Source: Deltaproteobacteria bacterium (GTDB taxonomy: Bacteria > Myxococcota_A > UBA9160 > UBA4427). Taken from it: a stretch of 64,000 nucleotides of DNA. The position numbers and the translations under genes are program-made. Under the pieces are notes generated by a model. The model saw only the letters and a list, made by a program, of their open reading frames with translations. It was not told the origin of the DNA and made no database searches. Each line of letters starts with the position of its first letter. Positions within the stretch are counted from its first letter, which is position 1. The DNA lies in NCBI GenBank assembly GCA_029261855.1, contig JAJDAN010000042.1, positions 124,001 through 188,000 on the forward strand, read 5' to 3'. This document shows, piece by piece, positions 26,001 through 33,488 of this stretch.

Positions 26001-27033
26001 CTTGTCCCTCGTCATCGACGCCCCGAACGGGACCGTGACCGTCGGCGATCTTTCGGCACTCGACCTCATCGACGTGAACGCCGACACGATCCATCTGCTG
26101 CGCCGATCGGGCGCCAAGGTGGTCCGGGCAAACGGTCGCGACACCCAGGACGCCGGCGTCGACTACGTCGCGAAGCAGATCCTGTTCCACGACGAGGGCA
26201 TGATCCACGACAGCAACACCCTGCACCGCAACCAGCAGGGCCAGGGGCGCGACGCGCGCTTCGGCGTCGACGATCCCTTCAACGCTCCCGCCTTCATGGA
26301 CAACTTCTCGGTGCTGAGCCTCGAGTTCAACATCCTGACGGGCGAAGGGCTCGAGTTCGGCGGTGGCGACCTGCCCATCGACGGCATTCCCGACGGCATC
26401 TCCCGCGTTCAACTGGCGGACACCTACCCCGATATCCGCCCCAACGTGCCGATCGCGGTGCCCGCGAACTACCGGGTGCAGGACCCGGGCTCGCTGCGCG
26501 ACGTCGGCATCGACGTCCGACTGCCGACGCCGTCGGAGCTGCGTGCGGCCGCGCGCGGCGCCGCGACCTTCCGCGATCTCGGCAGCATCGAGCGCGTCGC
26601 GGGCAAGACCGTTCTCGACGTCTCCGAGGTGCGCCTCGTCGCCGAGGAGATCGAGCGTGCCGTCGTGCTGCACGACCGGGTCTTTGCCCCGGACGGCAGC
26701 CGGGCCGCCCAGGTGCGGACGATCCTGCAGGCGGCAGCGGACGACTACCGCCGCAGCACGGGTGCCCGCCGCATCGTCGGCTTCGAGCTGCGCCGTTACG
26801 TGCACAACCGGCCCAGCAGCCAGTTCGAGGCCTACCAGGAACTACAAAAGCTCGACTCCCTCTTCCGTCATCACCGCCGGTCCGGCCTGACGCCGACGGA
26901 GTACCACGCCATCCAACGCGAGTGGCTCGAGTCGATCCTGCCGGAGGGCATCAGCCTGCAGGAGTTCGCCGAGTTCATTCATCCGTCGCGCTATGTTCGC
27001 GGCAGCGACGTGTTGGACGTGTTCGGCGACTGA
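20023..27033 (+). CDS. Giant TpsA exoprotein, filamentous-haemagglutinin-like
   Basis: About 2,336 residues, presumably exported by the TpsB upstream. The signal peptide (SASFALASAVAPAPASA) is followed by the TPS secretion domain: SSYLAQVSDASVTTIDGILSS, GQVWIANPAGVYFGG, TLIGRAVANHGQI. The passenger contains LWLLDPVNVHIND near residue 450, then at least six divergent repeats of about 170 residues (hhxxQDAxh core, residues ~810-1830). A single dockerin/EF-hand-like loop DLNGDGTVNTADRVLY lies near residue 1760. The C-terminus is charged with no barrel. ATG at 20038 has a better ribosome site (AAGGA, 7-base spacing) than 20023. Role: a secreted adhesin or surface fibre by family; the ligand is unknown. 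Confidence 0.9.
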   Translation: MKDEPMRSSQRQKPVVQDLGRVTRRWLAGASLSASFALASAVAPAPASAQMVGGEVTHGSAAVSQRATETGTHTQIDTATRHTRMKWERHDIPQGDSVRVQQPSSSSSYLAQVSDASVTTIDGILSSNGQVWIANPAGVYFGGSAVVDVARLVAGAGEISKLDFVNGRRRFTNIQGEVVNAGSITANLGVTLIGRAVANHGQIVTRRGDIVMAAGDEVWVKRHDTHIQVHMPDASGAPAVENTGVLETQARGRARLAAGDFLGLAIRNTGEIHSRTIALEAGADSIVEVRGTLDATRDESYRSDNRRGGTIDIEGDLILVDDAVIDASGPTGGGEIRIGGEVAGGALSGGPGTAENDNGNLRNARGTLVSDDSVIRADATDSGDGGSIVLWSDEQTQVLGTISAEGGAGGGAGGFIETSSKGALLVDADVSVAAQAGDAGLWLLDPVNVHINDAEAANPANANLLLTEAATPGLSIFDFLPDLDATSIPPDSYVSSISIEDALVRGGTVFVTTEARFLTLTGDPTAGDIIVESPINILPSHLVRPNTTGTLVLVAAQDVQINEEIASDNPNFRLNLDLIANDNELTSGAAGQMEESDQFAVGDVVFNADIRTNGGFVSARGVNVDLNAGFSIDTTRLELPADANGGFVRFSAANPVVGNNTPADVTIAGSIFTDGATLLATGQSFELADTGFIDAFGVLANNTGDEVVNLGTVDLGFLDDIVIDGNIQTEILDLAGATSGTGNLVFNSTDAALITISANQISLSAGDGVPNDPNDNDTDAQILIGAMVNFIDSGDDMAPTDPTKAPDEFRFLQDAAVLDADLPEVTQFGGSSVAGMRYGIESRDGAADPADFDIMLSSPEKFAGADLALVFPDSISIVSEIAPLNVSLSVVEGFTITTTLANNLRPVEDLVEEEGGILRVHAGLNGTGNLFFEDGVLLEAARISLQAGDTTSADNGSGTQSQVFATNTDDITVTFNPTKSMEIRQDALLNADNIPDADQFTLGIAEPVFPAIDYILQSEGGGITLADATKVFQTDLTLTARDTIELQQPISVNSMDLGGFASFQVTEDLLDAITIEARDALDPDYTRTFTLRAGNGGLSFQSQKQEDGQTIDLQLRVEAENIELIGQTIDISTGTPIFQLDDVTSPERFIFTQGNDIGDLALPTSANFADGLGPSELFVVQSTSSVDLSQTGQMTTTTDPSERFWQFPVQETTEVILTAIATNVRRRDGFNVVLGQYDNIWGDSVTLQATFERVAGQLEPIGFGEVDAKNVASILGRDPSIDYTEITLPLDPAVDGPMRPVPGDPDTEEPLPTRSFSIIQDADFLLKDPARNLLPDFGVTDMSLGVQPDGYSLRSVTGSIQVLNEQLRGTNLSLQVDQADQVGQSDTPDEFILFDRDGPLEVTSLFAQKRGSFEVGYEATVSGNPLNIIAERGISLVSDAFGDSANGDGTLSFADGVFLTAENFFLQAGVGGSGEGIYIDARQNDPTFNLVGDATFDFVQQGPIRNGVVRDGASSYDADLSDLQLEDIDYGRLPSQTQFDLTNGQLDRYRIASLQGDVEINDPGNVLIGRTTNLSAGSATLFRTLTLRADIAPADMTPPETCAVDAFCANGENTDPNLVLIPSGSNVEAVELAAATILLEAPEGYVDAGDPRIVFDVLGPEPRLAIRQLDAVLDIDAFRLPDRLQIVGGFDETPYELQAVGGITVGEELAGRVENSNLILIAGIPEDDFEAAFGATRGQPPVPDDDEDLPDHVYDRMSDLNGDGTVNTADRVLYDLLTPSQVTIQGSNFFELILRSLEIESSTEDDLAIRIGDVEIQTEADQTYRDEVQIIGDAILTARAGILDRLDALFTANASSIIFEEEVYGQTPGQDSLTVQATNRIRFGKNIGTHLDGFGTQLRLGSLSINLQQLIQLELPPPTPRAEFGSADLAGTFRVAADEVLLNASSGDSQSIYNRAVIPDAATFFRQGGNLHFDLGDGGVLQMGQNEKLSVDGLSLVIDAPNGTVTVGDLSALDLIDVNADTIHLLRRSGAKVVRANGRDTQDAGVDYVAKQILFHDEGMIHDSNTLHRNQQGQGRDARFGVDDPFNAPAFMDNFSVLSLEFNILTGEGLEFGGGDLPIDGIPDGISRVQLADTYPDIRPNVPIAVPANYRVQDPGSLRDVGIDVRLPTPSELRAAARGAATFRDLGSIERVAGKTVLDVSEVRLVAEEIERAVVLHDRVFAPDGSRAAQVRTILQAAADDYRRSTGARRIVGFELRRYVHNRPSSQFEAYQELQKLDSLFRHHRRSGLTPTEYHAIQREWLESILPEGISLQEFAEFIHPSRYVRGSDVLDVFGD
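22441..25540 (+). repeat. Coding repeat region inside TpsA, ~504-540 bp period
   Basis: The core hxhxQDAxh recurs with the Gln codon (or its equivalent) at 22459, 22975, 23479, 23980, 24520 and 25024. Spacings are 516, 504, 501, 540 and 504 bp. Examples are FRFLQDAAVLDADLP, MEIRQDALLNADNIP, FSIIQDADFLL and LAIRQLDAVLDID. A seventh weaker copy (VQIIGDAILTARAG) lies near 25516. Confidence 0.7.
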
Positions 27034-27088
27034 TTCGCGCGCGCTGAGAAGAGGCGAAAGGCGCGAAGACGACCGAGGGAGCAGGACC

Positions 27089-27529
27089 GTGGGTGACGAC
27101 GTCACGCGAGACGTGCAGCCGACCAGCGACGAAGCGATCCGCGAGATCCTGGCCTCTGCGCGCACCATCGCCGTCGTCGGCATCAAGGACGACCCCGCCG
27201 AGGACGCCCATCGCGTGCCCCGCTACATGCAGGACCACGGCTATCGCATCGTGCCGGTGAATCCGAAGGTCGAACGCGTCCTCGGCGAACGCGCCGCTCC
27301 TTCGCTCGCGGGCATCGATCCCCCAGTCGATCTCGTGAACCTGTTCCGAGCGCCCGACCACATCCCGGCGCACGTGGACGAGATCCTGGCCATGTCGCCC
27401 CTGCCCCGAACCGTCTGGATGCAGCTGGGCATCGTGCACGGTGGGGCGGCTGCACGCCTTCGGGCCGCGGGCATCGCGGTGGTACAAGACCGCTGCATCA
27501 TGGTGGACCACCGCCGGCTGATCGCATGA
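27089..27529 (+). CDS. CoA-binding protein (YccU family)
   Basis: A 146-residue small Rossmann protein: EILASARTIAVVGIKDDPAEDAHRVPRYMQDHGYRIVPVNP near the N-terminus, PPVDLVNLFRAPDHIPAHVDE in the middle and VWMQLGIVHGGAAARLRAAGIAVVQDRCIMVDH at the end. This is the whole YccU-type CoA-binding domain. GTG at 27089 is chosen because the track start lies inside TpsA. The next gene overlaps by ATGA. Exact role unknown. Confidence 0.9.
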   Translation: MGDDVTRDVQPTSDEAIREILASARTIAVVGIKDDPAEDAHRVPRYMQDHGYRIVPVNPKVERVLGERAAPSLAGIDPPVDLVNLFRAPDHIPAHVDEILAMSPLPRTVWMQLGIVHGGAAARLRAAGIAVVQDRCIMVDHRRLIA

Positions 27530-27927
27530 CGCGTGAGAGAACGAAGAACCGCATGAGCCCCAAGCGTGGAGACGGCACCGTCTACTCGTCCCAGCACGGA
27601 CGCATGTGTCCCCACTGCGGGCTGCCGGAGAAGCGCTGCCAGTGCCGCGCGAATCCGCGCGGCGCCGGCCGTGACGCGCCCGCCGGCGACGGGATCGCCC
27701 GGGTCCGGCGCGAGAAGAAGGGGCGCGGCGGCAAGACCGTCACGACGGTCACCGGCATCGACCTGCCGCCGGACGCGCTGCGCGACCTCGCCAAGGACCT
27801 GCGGCGCCACTGCGGCACGGGCGGCACCCTGAAGGACGGCATCATCGAGATCCAGGGAGACCACGCCGACAAGGTCGCCGAGGCGCTGGCCGAGCGCGGC
27901 CTGCAGGTGAAACGCGCGGGAGGCTGA
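27526..27927 (+). CDS. SUI1/eIF1-family translation factor (YciH-like)
   Basis: A 133-residue protein. The N-terminus has a possible zinc knuckle (MCPHCGLPEKRCQC). The SUI1 domain follows: GKTVTTVTGIDLPPDALRDLAKDLRRHCGTGGTLKDGIIEIQGDHADKV, with the GTGG turn and KDGxIxIQGD typical of YciH/eIF1. Bacterial members may influence start-site fidelity. ATG overlaps the previous stop; an alternative start lies at 27553. It is convergent with the GT2 gene. Confidence 0.9.
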   Translation: MTRERTKNRMSPKRGDGTVYSSQHGRMCPHCGLPEKRCQCRANPRGAGRDAPAGDGIARVRREKKGRGGKTVTTVTGIDLPPDALRDLAKDLRRHCGTGGTLKDGIIEIQGDHADKVAEALAERGLQVKRAGG

Positions 27928-27934
27928 GCCCCGC

Positions 27935-28651
27935 TCAGCGATCCAGGCGCGCGCGGTATCTGAGCGCTCGGCTCTTCATCCAGCGAACGGCCAGCAGATC
28001 CACCGTCCCCTGGAAGAGCCGGCCCCAGAGCCCGTACTTCGACACGCCGTAGCGACGGGCACGATGCGAGACCGGCACCTCGATGACCCGCGCGCCCTCG
28101 ATCCGCAGCAGGGTCGGCAGGAAACGGTGCATGCCGCGGTAGAGCTTGATGCGCCGCACGAAGGGCGTGCGCATCACCCGCAACGAACAGCCGACGTCGG
28201 TCACCGCTTCGCCGGTCAAGGCGTTGCGCACGGCGTTCGCCACCCGCGAAGACCAGATCTTCACGCGCGTGTCCCGGCGCGTCACCCGCACGCCGTTCAC
28301 CACGTCGACATCCTCCACCAGACACGCGAGCAAGCGCGGGATGTCGGCGGGGTCATTCTGCAGGTCCGCGTCGAGGGTGGCGACCACGGGCGCGCGCACC
28401 ACGGCGAAGCCCGCAGCAAGAGCCGCCGACTGACCGTGGTTCGCATCGAGGGTGACGACCCGAACGCGCGGGTCCTTGCGAACGATCTCGCGCAGCACGT
28501 CCGGACTGCCGTCGCGGCTGCCGTCGTCGACGAGGACGATCTCGAGGGCCTCGCCAAAATCGGCCAGGGCCGCGTCGAGTTCCCGGTGCAGGGGCTCGAG
28601 GGACTCGGCCTCGTCGAAGATCGGGACGACGACCGCGAGGGACGGTTCCAT
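27935..28651 (-). CDS. Family 2 glycosyltransferase (dolichol/polyprenyl-phosphate mannosyltransferase-like)
   Basis: A 238-residue GT-A enzyme: SLAVVVPIFDEAESLEPLHREL, IVLVDDGSRDGSPDVL, ANHGQSAALAAGFAVVRAPVVATLDADLQNDP (DxD) and a C-terminal SHRARRYGVSKYGLWGRL with one hydrophobic stretch. This matches the DPM1/ArnC-like branch that charges polyprenyl phosphate with a sugar. A GT83 integral-membrane transferase that would use such a donor is encoded just beyond the next gene, which supports the pairing. The start overlaps the stop of the upstream unknown gene (TGATG). Confidence 0.92.
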   Translation of the reverse strand: MEPSLAVVVPIFDEAESLEPLHRELDAALADFGEALEIVLVDDGSRDGSPDVLREIVRKDPRVRVVTLDANHGQSAALAAGFAVVRAPVVATLDADLQNDPADIPRLLACLVEDVDVVNGVRVTRRDTRVKIWSSRVANAVRNALTGEAVTDVGCSLRVMRTPFVRRIKLYRGMHRFLPTLLRIEGARVIEVPVSHRARRYGVSKYGLWGRLFQGTVDLLAVRWMKSRALRYRARLDR

Positions 28652-29265
28652 CAGTCCTCGCGCGCCAGGATGAACCAGCTGCCCATGTCCTTTCCCTTGC
28701 GAGCGGCCGACCCGATGCTCACGTGCTCGGAGACCCGTCGCAGGGTGTCGATCATGAAGCCGTACACGAAGCGCGACAGGCCGCGCTCGTTGGAACGGAT
28801 CTCGGGCCAGCCGTCGGGCCAGCCCGCGAGATCGCCGTCGGGCAGGCGGTTGTAGTCGACGAGCACCTCGCGGCGGTTGGTGTCCTCGACGGCCACGAAG
28901 TAGCCGGGGCCCGTCAGCGGCTGCATGGTCTGGAAGTTGAACCCGTAGAGTTCGTCCGGCTTCGCCGGGTCGGCATCCGAGCCGCGACAGAATCGCTTCT
29001 CGAAGTGGGTGAAGACGGGCAAGGTGTTCTTGCCGTGATGGCGGACGGGCTGGAAGGCCGGGACCGTCGGCGCGACGATGTCCGTCAAGGCGAGCGGACC
29101 GAAACCGTCCGCCGCTTCGTACAGCTTCTTCTGGTGCGCCCGCCCCAACGAGCGGATGGCGACGACCCTGTCCGCATGGGAAAGACCGTCGAGAAAGCTC
29201 GCGACCCGCGCGGGCGCGATGCTGCCTTCCAGCTGTCCGTGAAATTCTTCTATGACCGTCGACAT
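28651..29265 (-). CDS. Conserved protein of unknown function
   Basis: 204 residues, no family recognised. Visible features: an N-terminal helical part (LEGSIAPARVASFLDGLSHADRVVAIRSLGRAHQKKLYEAA), then a mixed domain with VRHHGKNTLPVFTHFEKRFCR and GYFVAVEDTNRREVLVDYN. There is no signal peptide or membrane segment. The ATG at 29265 has a strong ribosome site (GGGAGGTG); the longer track start is inside the divergent gene. It is coupled to the GT2 gene and divergent from the GT83 gene by only 42 bases. Confidence 0.75.
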   Translation of the reverse strand: MSTVIEEFHGQLEGSIAPARVASFLDGLSHADRVVAIRSLGRAHQKKLYEAADGFGPLALTDIVAPTVPAFQPVRHHGKNTLPVFTHFEKRFCRGSDADPAKPDELYGFNFQTMQPLTGPGYFVAVEDTNRREVLVDYNRLPDGDLAGWPDGWPEIRSNERGLSRFVYGFMIDTLRRVSEHVSIGSAARKGKDMGSWFILARED

Positions 29266-29307
29266 CGTCACCTCCCAGAGCTGCGCGCGAAAGAGTACCG
29301 TCGATCC

Positions 29308-31002
29308 GTGGCGGACGTGCAGGGGCGAGATCGAATTGCGCTGCTCGCGGCGGCAGCGCTGCTGCTGGGCGCGGGCCTCTCTTCCATCGACTTCTGGGCC
29401 CCGGACGAGCCTCGCTACGGCCAGATCGCCGAGGAGATCCGCTCCTTCGACCACGGCCTCCAGGGGCTCGTGCTGCTGCATCTCGGTGGCGAGCCCTATA
29501 CCCAGAAGCCCCCTCTCTACTACTGGCTCGCCGCGGGCATCGGCAGCATCTCGGGCCACGTCACGGAGACGGCAGCCCGTCTGCCTTCGGTGCTCGCAGG
29601 CATCGCGACCGTCGCGCTCACCTTCGCCTTCGGGCGCCGCCTGTTTCCCGGTCGCACGGCTCCCCTGGTCGCGGGGCTGGTGCTGCTGACGAGCTTCCGT
29701 TTTGCGCACCTCGCGCGGCGCGCCCAACTGGACGTGCTGCTCACGGCCTGCGAGGTCCTCGCGCTGTTCGCGTTCTGGCGCATCGAGAGCACGCGCGACG
29801 ATGCGGCGGCAGACGGGCCGGTCGACGCACGACTCGTCGCGCTTCTGCACGCGGCGCTCGGTGCGGCGGCGCTCACCAAGGGCCCCGTCGGGTGGCTGCC
29901 GCTGCTGGTGATCGCCGCCTATCTCGCGTGGGAGGGCCGGCTCGGCAGCCTTCGCCGCATCGTCCCGGCCTGGGCGCTGCTGCTGTCCGTCGCGCCCGTC
30001 TGCATCTGGATCGCGGCCGCGACGTCGCTCGCGCCGAGCGGCTTCTTCGAAGAAGCCGTCGTCGCCAATGTCTGGGGACGCTTCGTCGAGGCTTCGTCAC
30101 ACATGCGCCCGATCTACTACTACCTCTACCAGCTGCCTGCGGACTTCATGCCGTGGACCCTGCTGCTGCCCCTCGTCCCGTTCTTCCTGTGGCAGCGCGC
30201 ACGCGATGCAGGAAGCCTGCCGCCGGCCTGGCGGCTGCTCGTCGTGTGGGTCGTCGTTCCACTCGTCCTCTTCAGCCTGTCGTCCGGCAAACGCGGGCTC
30301 TATCTACTGCCGGTCTTTCCCGCACTGGCGCTGATGCTGGGCGGGGCCGTCGATGGCTGGCTGCGCAGATACGCGACACTGCCGGCCCTCGTGTCTCGCG
30401 GCAGCCTCGCGCTGGGCGTCGCACTCGCGGGCACCGCCGGGACCGTCGCGGCAACCGGGGGCATCGAAACGAGCGCGTTCCCCGGGTTCGGCGTGTCCGC
30501 CGGAACGGCAGCCACAGTCGCGTGCATCACGACGGTCGGGATCCTGGCGGGGGTGCTCGTCTCCCGATCGCGTGGAGACGCCGGGACCGACCCCTCGGCC
30601 AAACCCCTGGCTCCCCTGCTCGCCGCCGCCGCGACGGTCTTCGCCCTCGAGCTGTTCGTCTTCACGGCGGTCTACCCCGACTTCGACGAGCAGAAGTCAC
30701 CGCGGCCCGTGGCGTTGCTGGCCGCGGGCCTGACCGAGCCCGGCGAGGCCGTCGGCATCTTCGACGACGAAGGCCTGGCGGGCGGCATCTTGTACTACGG
30801 CGACCGCGAAGCGGCGATCCTGCCGCGGCCGGCGCAGGTCGCGGACTTCTTCGCCGAAGGCGGACGCTACGTGGTGCTCGAGCGCTGGAAGCTGCCGTGG
30901 CTCGATCCCGTCGGGCGCTTCCGGGTTCACGCAAGGACTCGTCGCGACGCGCGAGAGCTGGCCATCGTCAGTCTGGAAGACGATTCGCAGAAGTCTCGCT
31001 AA
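29308..31002 (+). CDS. ArnT-like (GT83) integral-membrane glycosyltransferase
   Basis: A 564-residue membrane protein with about a dozen hydrophobic segments. The first periplasmic loop has FWAPDEPRYGQIAEEI, the acidic D-E-x-R-Y motif of GT-C enzymes, and YTQKPPLYYWLAAG, both hallmarks of the ArnT family. ArnT homologs move a sugar (classically aminoarabinose) from undecaprenyl phosphate to lipid A or other acceptors. The C-terminal ~100 residues form a soluble periplasmic domain (EAVGIFDDEGLAGGILYYGDRE). GTG start; the track start is inside the divergent gene. The GT2 gene nearby could make its donor. Confidence 0.9.
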   Translation: MADVQGRDRIALLAAAALLLGAGLSSIDFWAPDEPRYGQIAEEIRSFDHGLQGLVLLHLGGEPYTQKPPLYYWLAAGIGSISGHVTETAARLPSVLAGIATVALTFAFGRRLFPGRTAPLVAGLVLLTSFRFAHLARRAQLDVLLTACEVLALFAFWRIESTRDDAAADGPVDARLVALLHAALGAAALTKGPVGWLPLLVIAAYLAWEGRLGSLRRIVPAWALLLSVAPVCIWIAAATSLAPSGFFEEAVVANVWGRFVEASSHMRPIYYYLYQLPADFMPWTLLLPLVPFFLWQRARDAGSLPPAWRLLVVWVVVPLVLFSLSSGKRGLYLLPVFPALALMLGGAVDGWLRRYATLPALVSRGSLALGVALAGTAGTVAATGGIETSAFPGFGVSAGTAATVACITTVGILAGVLVSRSRGDAGTDPSAKPLAPLLAAAATVFALELFVFTAVYPDFDEQKSPRPVALLAAGLTEPGEAVGIFDDEGLAGGILYYGDREAAILPRPAQVADFFAEGGRYVVLERWKLPWLDPVGRFRVHARTRRDARELAIVSLEDDSQKSR

Positions 31003-31273
31003 CAACCTGATCTCAAAGAGCTTCTGGCATTCCAGGGCTGTCGGGAAAGAGCCATTTGTTGTAGGCTCTGCCTCCGCGTGGCGAACAGATCCTGTTCGCA
31101 CCAGCCGACCAAATTCGCAAACGCAGTCGCACGAGCACGAAGAGCCCGGCGCGTCTGGTCGGTGTACGAGATGCACCGGTACGCGAGGGTTCCGCGACAG
31201 GACGCGAGAGTGACGCGCGCCTCGAAGGCGCGAACACTCCCCGCGAGTCGACACAGACAGGAGGGATGATTCC

Positions 31274-32560
31274 ATGGGCGAGACCGCAACCCTGAGCCTG
31301 GGAGACCAGACCATCGAGCTGCCGATCATCGAGGGCACCGAGGGCGAGCGCGCCGTCGACATCACGAAGCTCCGCGCCAAAACGGGCTACGTCACCTACG
31401 ACAACGGCTTCGCGAACACCGGCGCCGTCCGCAGCTCCATCACCTTCATCGACGGCGAGAACGGCATCCTCCGCTACCGGGGCATCCCCATCGAGGAGCT
31501 GGCCGAGAAGAGCGACTTCCTCGAGGTCGCCTACCTGCTGATCTACGGCGTCCTGCCCAAGCAGGACGAGCTCGACTACTTCACCGGGTCGATCCGCCGG
31601 CACACCATGCTGCACGAGGACTTTCGCGCCTTCTTTGGCGCGCTCCCGAAGGACGCGCACCCGATGGCCGCCTGCTCCGCAGCCGTGGGCGCCCTGTCGA
31701 CCTTCTACCCCGACTCCCTCGACCCCAACGACCCGCGCCACATCGAGATCTCGGTGCACCGGCTGATCGCGAAGCTCCCGACCATCGCCGCCTACGCCTA
31801 CAAGCACTCGTTCGGCCAACCCTTCCTCTACCCGCAGAACCGCTTCAACTACGTGGCGAACTTCATGTACATGGCGTTCGCCAATCCCTGCGAAGAGTAT
31901 GAGGTCGACGAGACGATCCGGAAGGCGCTCCACCAGCTCTTCATCCTGCACGCCGATCACGAGCAGAACTGCTCCACCAGCTCGGTGCGTCTCGTGGGCT
32001 CTTCGAAGGTGAATCTCTTCAGCGCCATCGCCGCCGGCATCAACGCGCTCTGGGGCCCGCTGCACGGCGGCGCCAATCAGGCCGTCATCGAGATGCTCGA
32101 GGAGATCCGCGACGAGGGCGTCACCGGCCGCGAGTTCGTCGAACGCGCGAAGAGCAAGGACGACACCTCTCGACTGATGGGCTTCGGCCACCGGGTCTAT
32201 CGCAACTTCGACCCGCGCATGCGGATCATCAAGAAGTCGTGCTTCGAGGTGCTCGACAAGATGGGCGTCCACAGCAAGCTTCTCGAGATCGCAGTCGAGC
32301 TCGAGGAAATCGCCCTCAAGGACGAGTACTTCGTCGAGCGCAAGCTCTACCCGAACGTCGACTTCTACTCGGGCGTCATCTACAACGCCATCGGCATTCC
32401 GGCGCACATGTTCACGGCGCTGTTCGCCATCGGCCGCTTGCCGGGCTGGATCGCGCATTGGATGGAAATGCACGAAGACCCCGAGTTCAAGATCGGCCGA
32501 CCGCGACAGATCTACGAAGGGCCGACCAAGACGCCCTACGTCCCCATCGCGGACCGCTAG
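31274..32560 (+). CDS. gltA: Citrate synthase
   Basis: A 428-residue type II citrate synthase condensing acetyl-CoA and oxaloacetate. Visible are LRYRGIPIEELAEKSDF, HADHEQNCSTSSVRLVGSS, GPLHGGANQAVIEML (catalytic His), MGFGHRVYRNFDPRMRIIKK (His plus substrate Arg) and LYPNVDFYSGVIYNAIGI (Asp). Strong ribosome site AGGAGGGATGA. The 271-bp leader region has an inverted repeat AGAGCC/GGCTCT (31048-31069) overlapping a TAGGCT -10-like hexamer. Confidence 0.97.
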   Translation: MGETATLSLGDQTIELPIIEGTEGERAVDITKLRAKTGYVTYDNGFANTGAVRSSITFIDGENGILRYRGIPIEELAEKSDFLEVAYLLIYGVLPKQDELDYFTGSIRRHTMLHEDFRAFFGALPKDAHPMAACSAAVGALSTFYPDSLDPNDPRHIEISVHRLIAKLPTIAAYAYKHSFGQPFLYPQNRFNYVANFMYMAFANPCEEYEVDETIRKALHQLFILHADHEQNCSTSSVRLVGSSKVNLFSAIAAGINALWGPLHGGANQAVIEMLEEIRDEGVTGREFVERAKSKDDTSRLMGFGHRVYRNFDPRMRIIKKSCFEVLDKMGVHSKLLEIAVELEEIALKDEYFVERKLYPNVDFYSGVIYNAIGIPAHMFTALFAIGRLPGWIAHWMEMHEDPEFKIGRPRQIYEGPTKTPYVPIADR

Positions 32561-32569
32561 AGCGCTCGT

Positions 32570-33403
32570 CTGAAGCCCCGCGCATCCGACTCGTCGAAGC
32601 CCGGGCCCTGCTGGGTCGACGGCCGACTCGTCGCCCGCGACGATCCGGCGCTGTCGCCCGCGGACTCGGCCTTCACCACCGGTCTCGGCTGTTACACCAC
32701 CGCACGCTACCAGGCTGGGCAGGTGCGCTTCGCCGCGCGCCACGCCGCGCGGCTCGTACGCGACGCACGCCGCCTGGGCATCGGAGAGCTGTGCGAAGAC
32801 CGGGTCATCACGGGCCTCGAGGAGACCGGGCGCGCGGCCTTCGGCACCGGCGTCGAAGCCAGTGACGGCATCGTTCGCATCCAGGCCAGCCGAGGCGCCG
32901 ACGGCAGCGTGCATCTGACCGCCGTCCCGCGTGCGACCGGGGACGAGCCCGCGACATGGCGCGCCTGCCTGGCGCCCTTCCCCCACGAGGGCCCCATGCC
33001 CTGGTCGGGCGCGAAGGTGAGCAACCACCTGCTCTTCACCCTGGCCGGCGACCATGCGCGGGGACGGCAGCAGGACGAAGCCATCCTGTGCGACCGAGAC
33101 GGCTACGTGGTCGAGGGATCGCGTTCGAACCTGCTGCTCGTCGGCGAAGACGGCGTCCCCGCGACGCCCGACCTTTCCCGAGGCGGCGTCGCAGGCGTCG
33201 GTCTCGCGGTGCTGCGCGAGCGCGCGCCCGAGATTCGCGAGCGGCACCTGACCCCGGGCGACCTGCGCGCTGCACACGAGCTGCTGGCGGTGAACGCCAT
33301 CCGCGGGCCGCGCCCCGTCGTGGCACTGGACGGACAGCCGATCGGAAACGGTCGGCCCGGCCCCGTCGCCCGGCGTTTACAGGCCCTGTTCGACGCGGCC
33401 TGA
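32570..33403 (+). CDS. Class IV aminotransferase / aminodeoxychorismate-lyase-like PLP enzyme
   Basis: A fold-type IV PLP enzyme. The natural N-terminus CWVDGRLVARDDPALSPADSAFTTGLGCYTTARY lies upstream of the GTG used in the ORF track (32723), which would cut off about 50 conserved residues. Between the in-frame TAG of gltA and this segment the only plausible initiator is CTG at 32570, giving 277 residues. GAKVSNHLLFTLA holds the PLP Lys, and VVEGSRSNLLLVGEDG is the phosphate-binding EGxxSN motif. Branched-chain transaminase, D-amino-acid transaminase or PabC activity cannot be told apart here. Confidence 0.85.
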   Translation: MKPRASDSSKPGPCWVDGRLVARDDPALSPADSAFTTGLGCYTTARYQAGQVRFAARHAARLVRDARRLGIGELCEDRVITGLEETGRAAFGTGVEASDGIVRIQASRGADGSVHLTAVPRATGDEPATWRACLAPFPHEGPMPWSGAKVSNHLLFTLAGDHARGRQQDEAILCDRDGYVVEGSRSNLLLVGEDGVPATPDLSRGGVAGVGLAVLRERAPEIRERHLTPGDLRAAHELLAVNAIRGPRPVVALDGQPIGNGRPGPVARRLQALFDAA

Positions 33404-33488
33404 TCCTCCCCGGCGAGCTACCCTGCGGCTCCCGCAGATTTCCGCCGCAGGGACCCCCTGCTCGCCGCGCCGCCGATAGGAGTGCCCG

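Noticed and set aside
23455-26805. 1,116-codon antisense ORF inside TpsA
   Set aside because: High-GC shadow: composition is Val/Ala/Arg/Asp filler with no motif, and the plus-strand frame has the FHA domain and repeats.
31013-33277. 754-codon minus ORF opposite citrate synthase
   Set aside because: Plus strand carries an unmistakable citrate synthase and aminotransferase.
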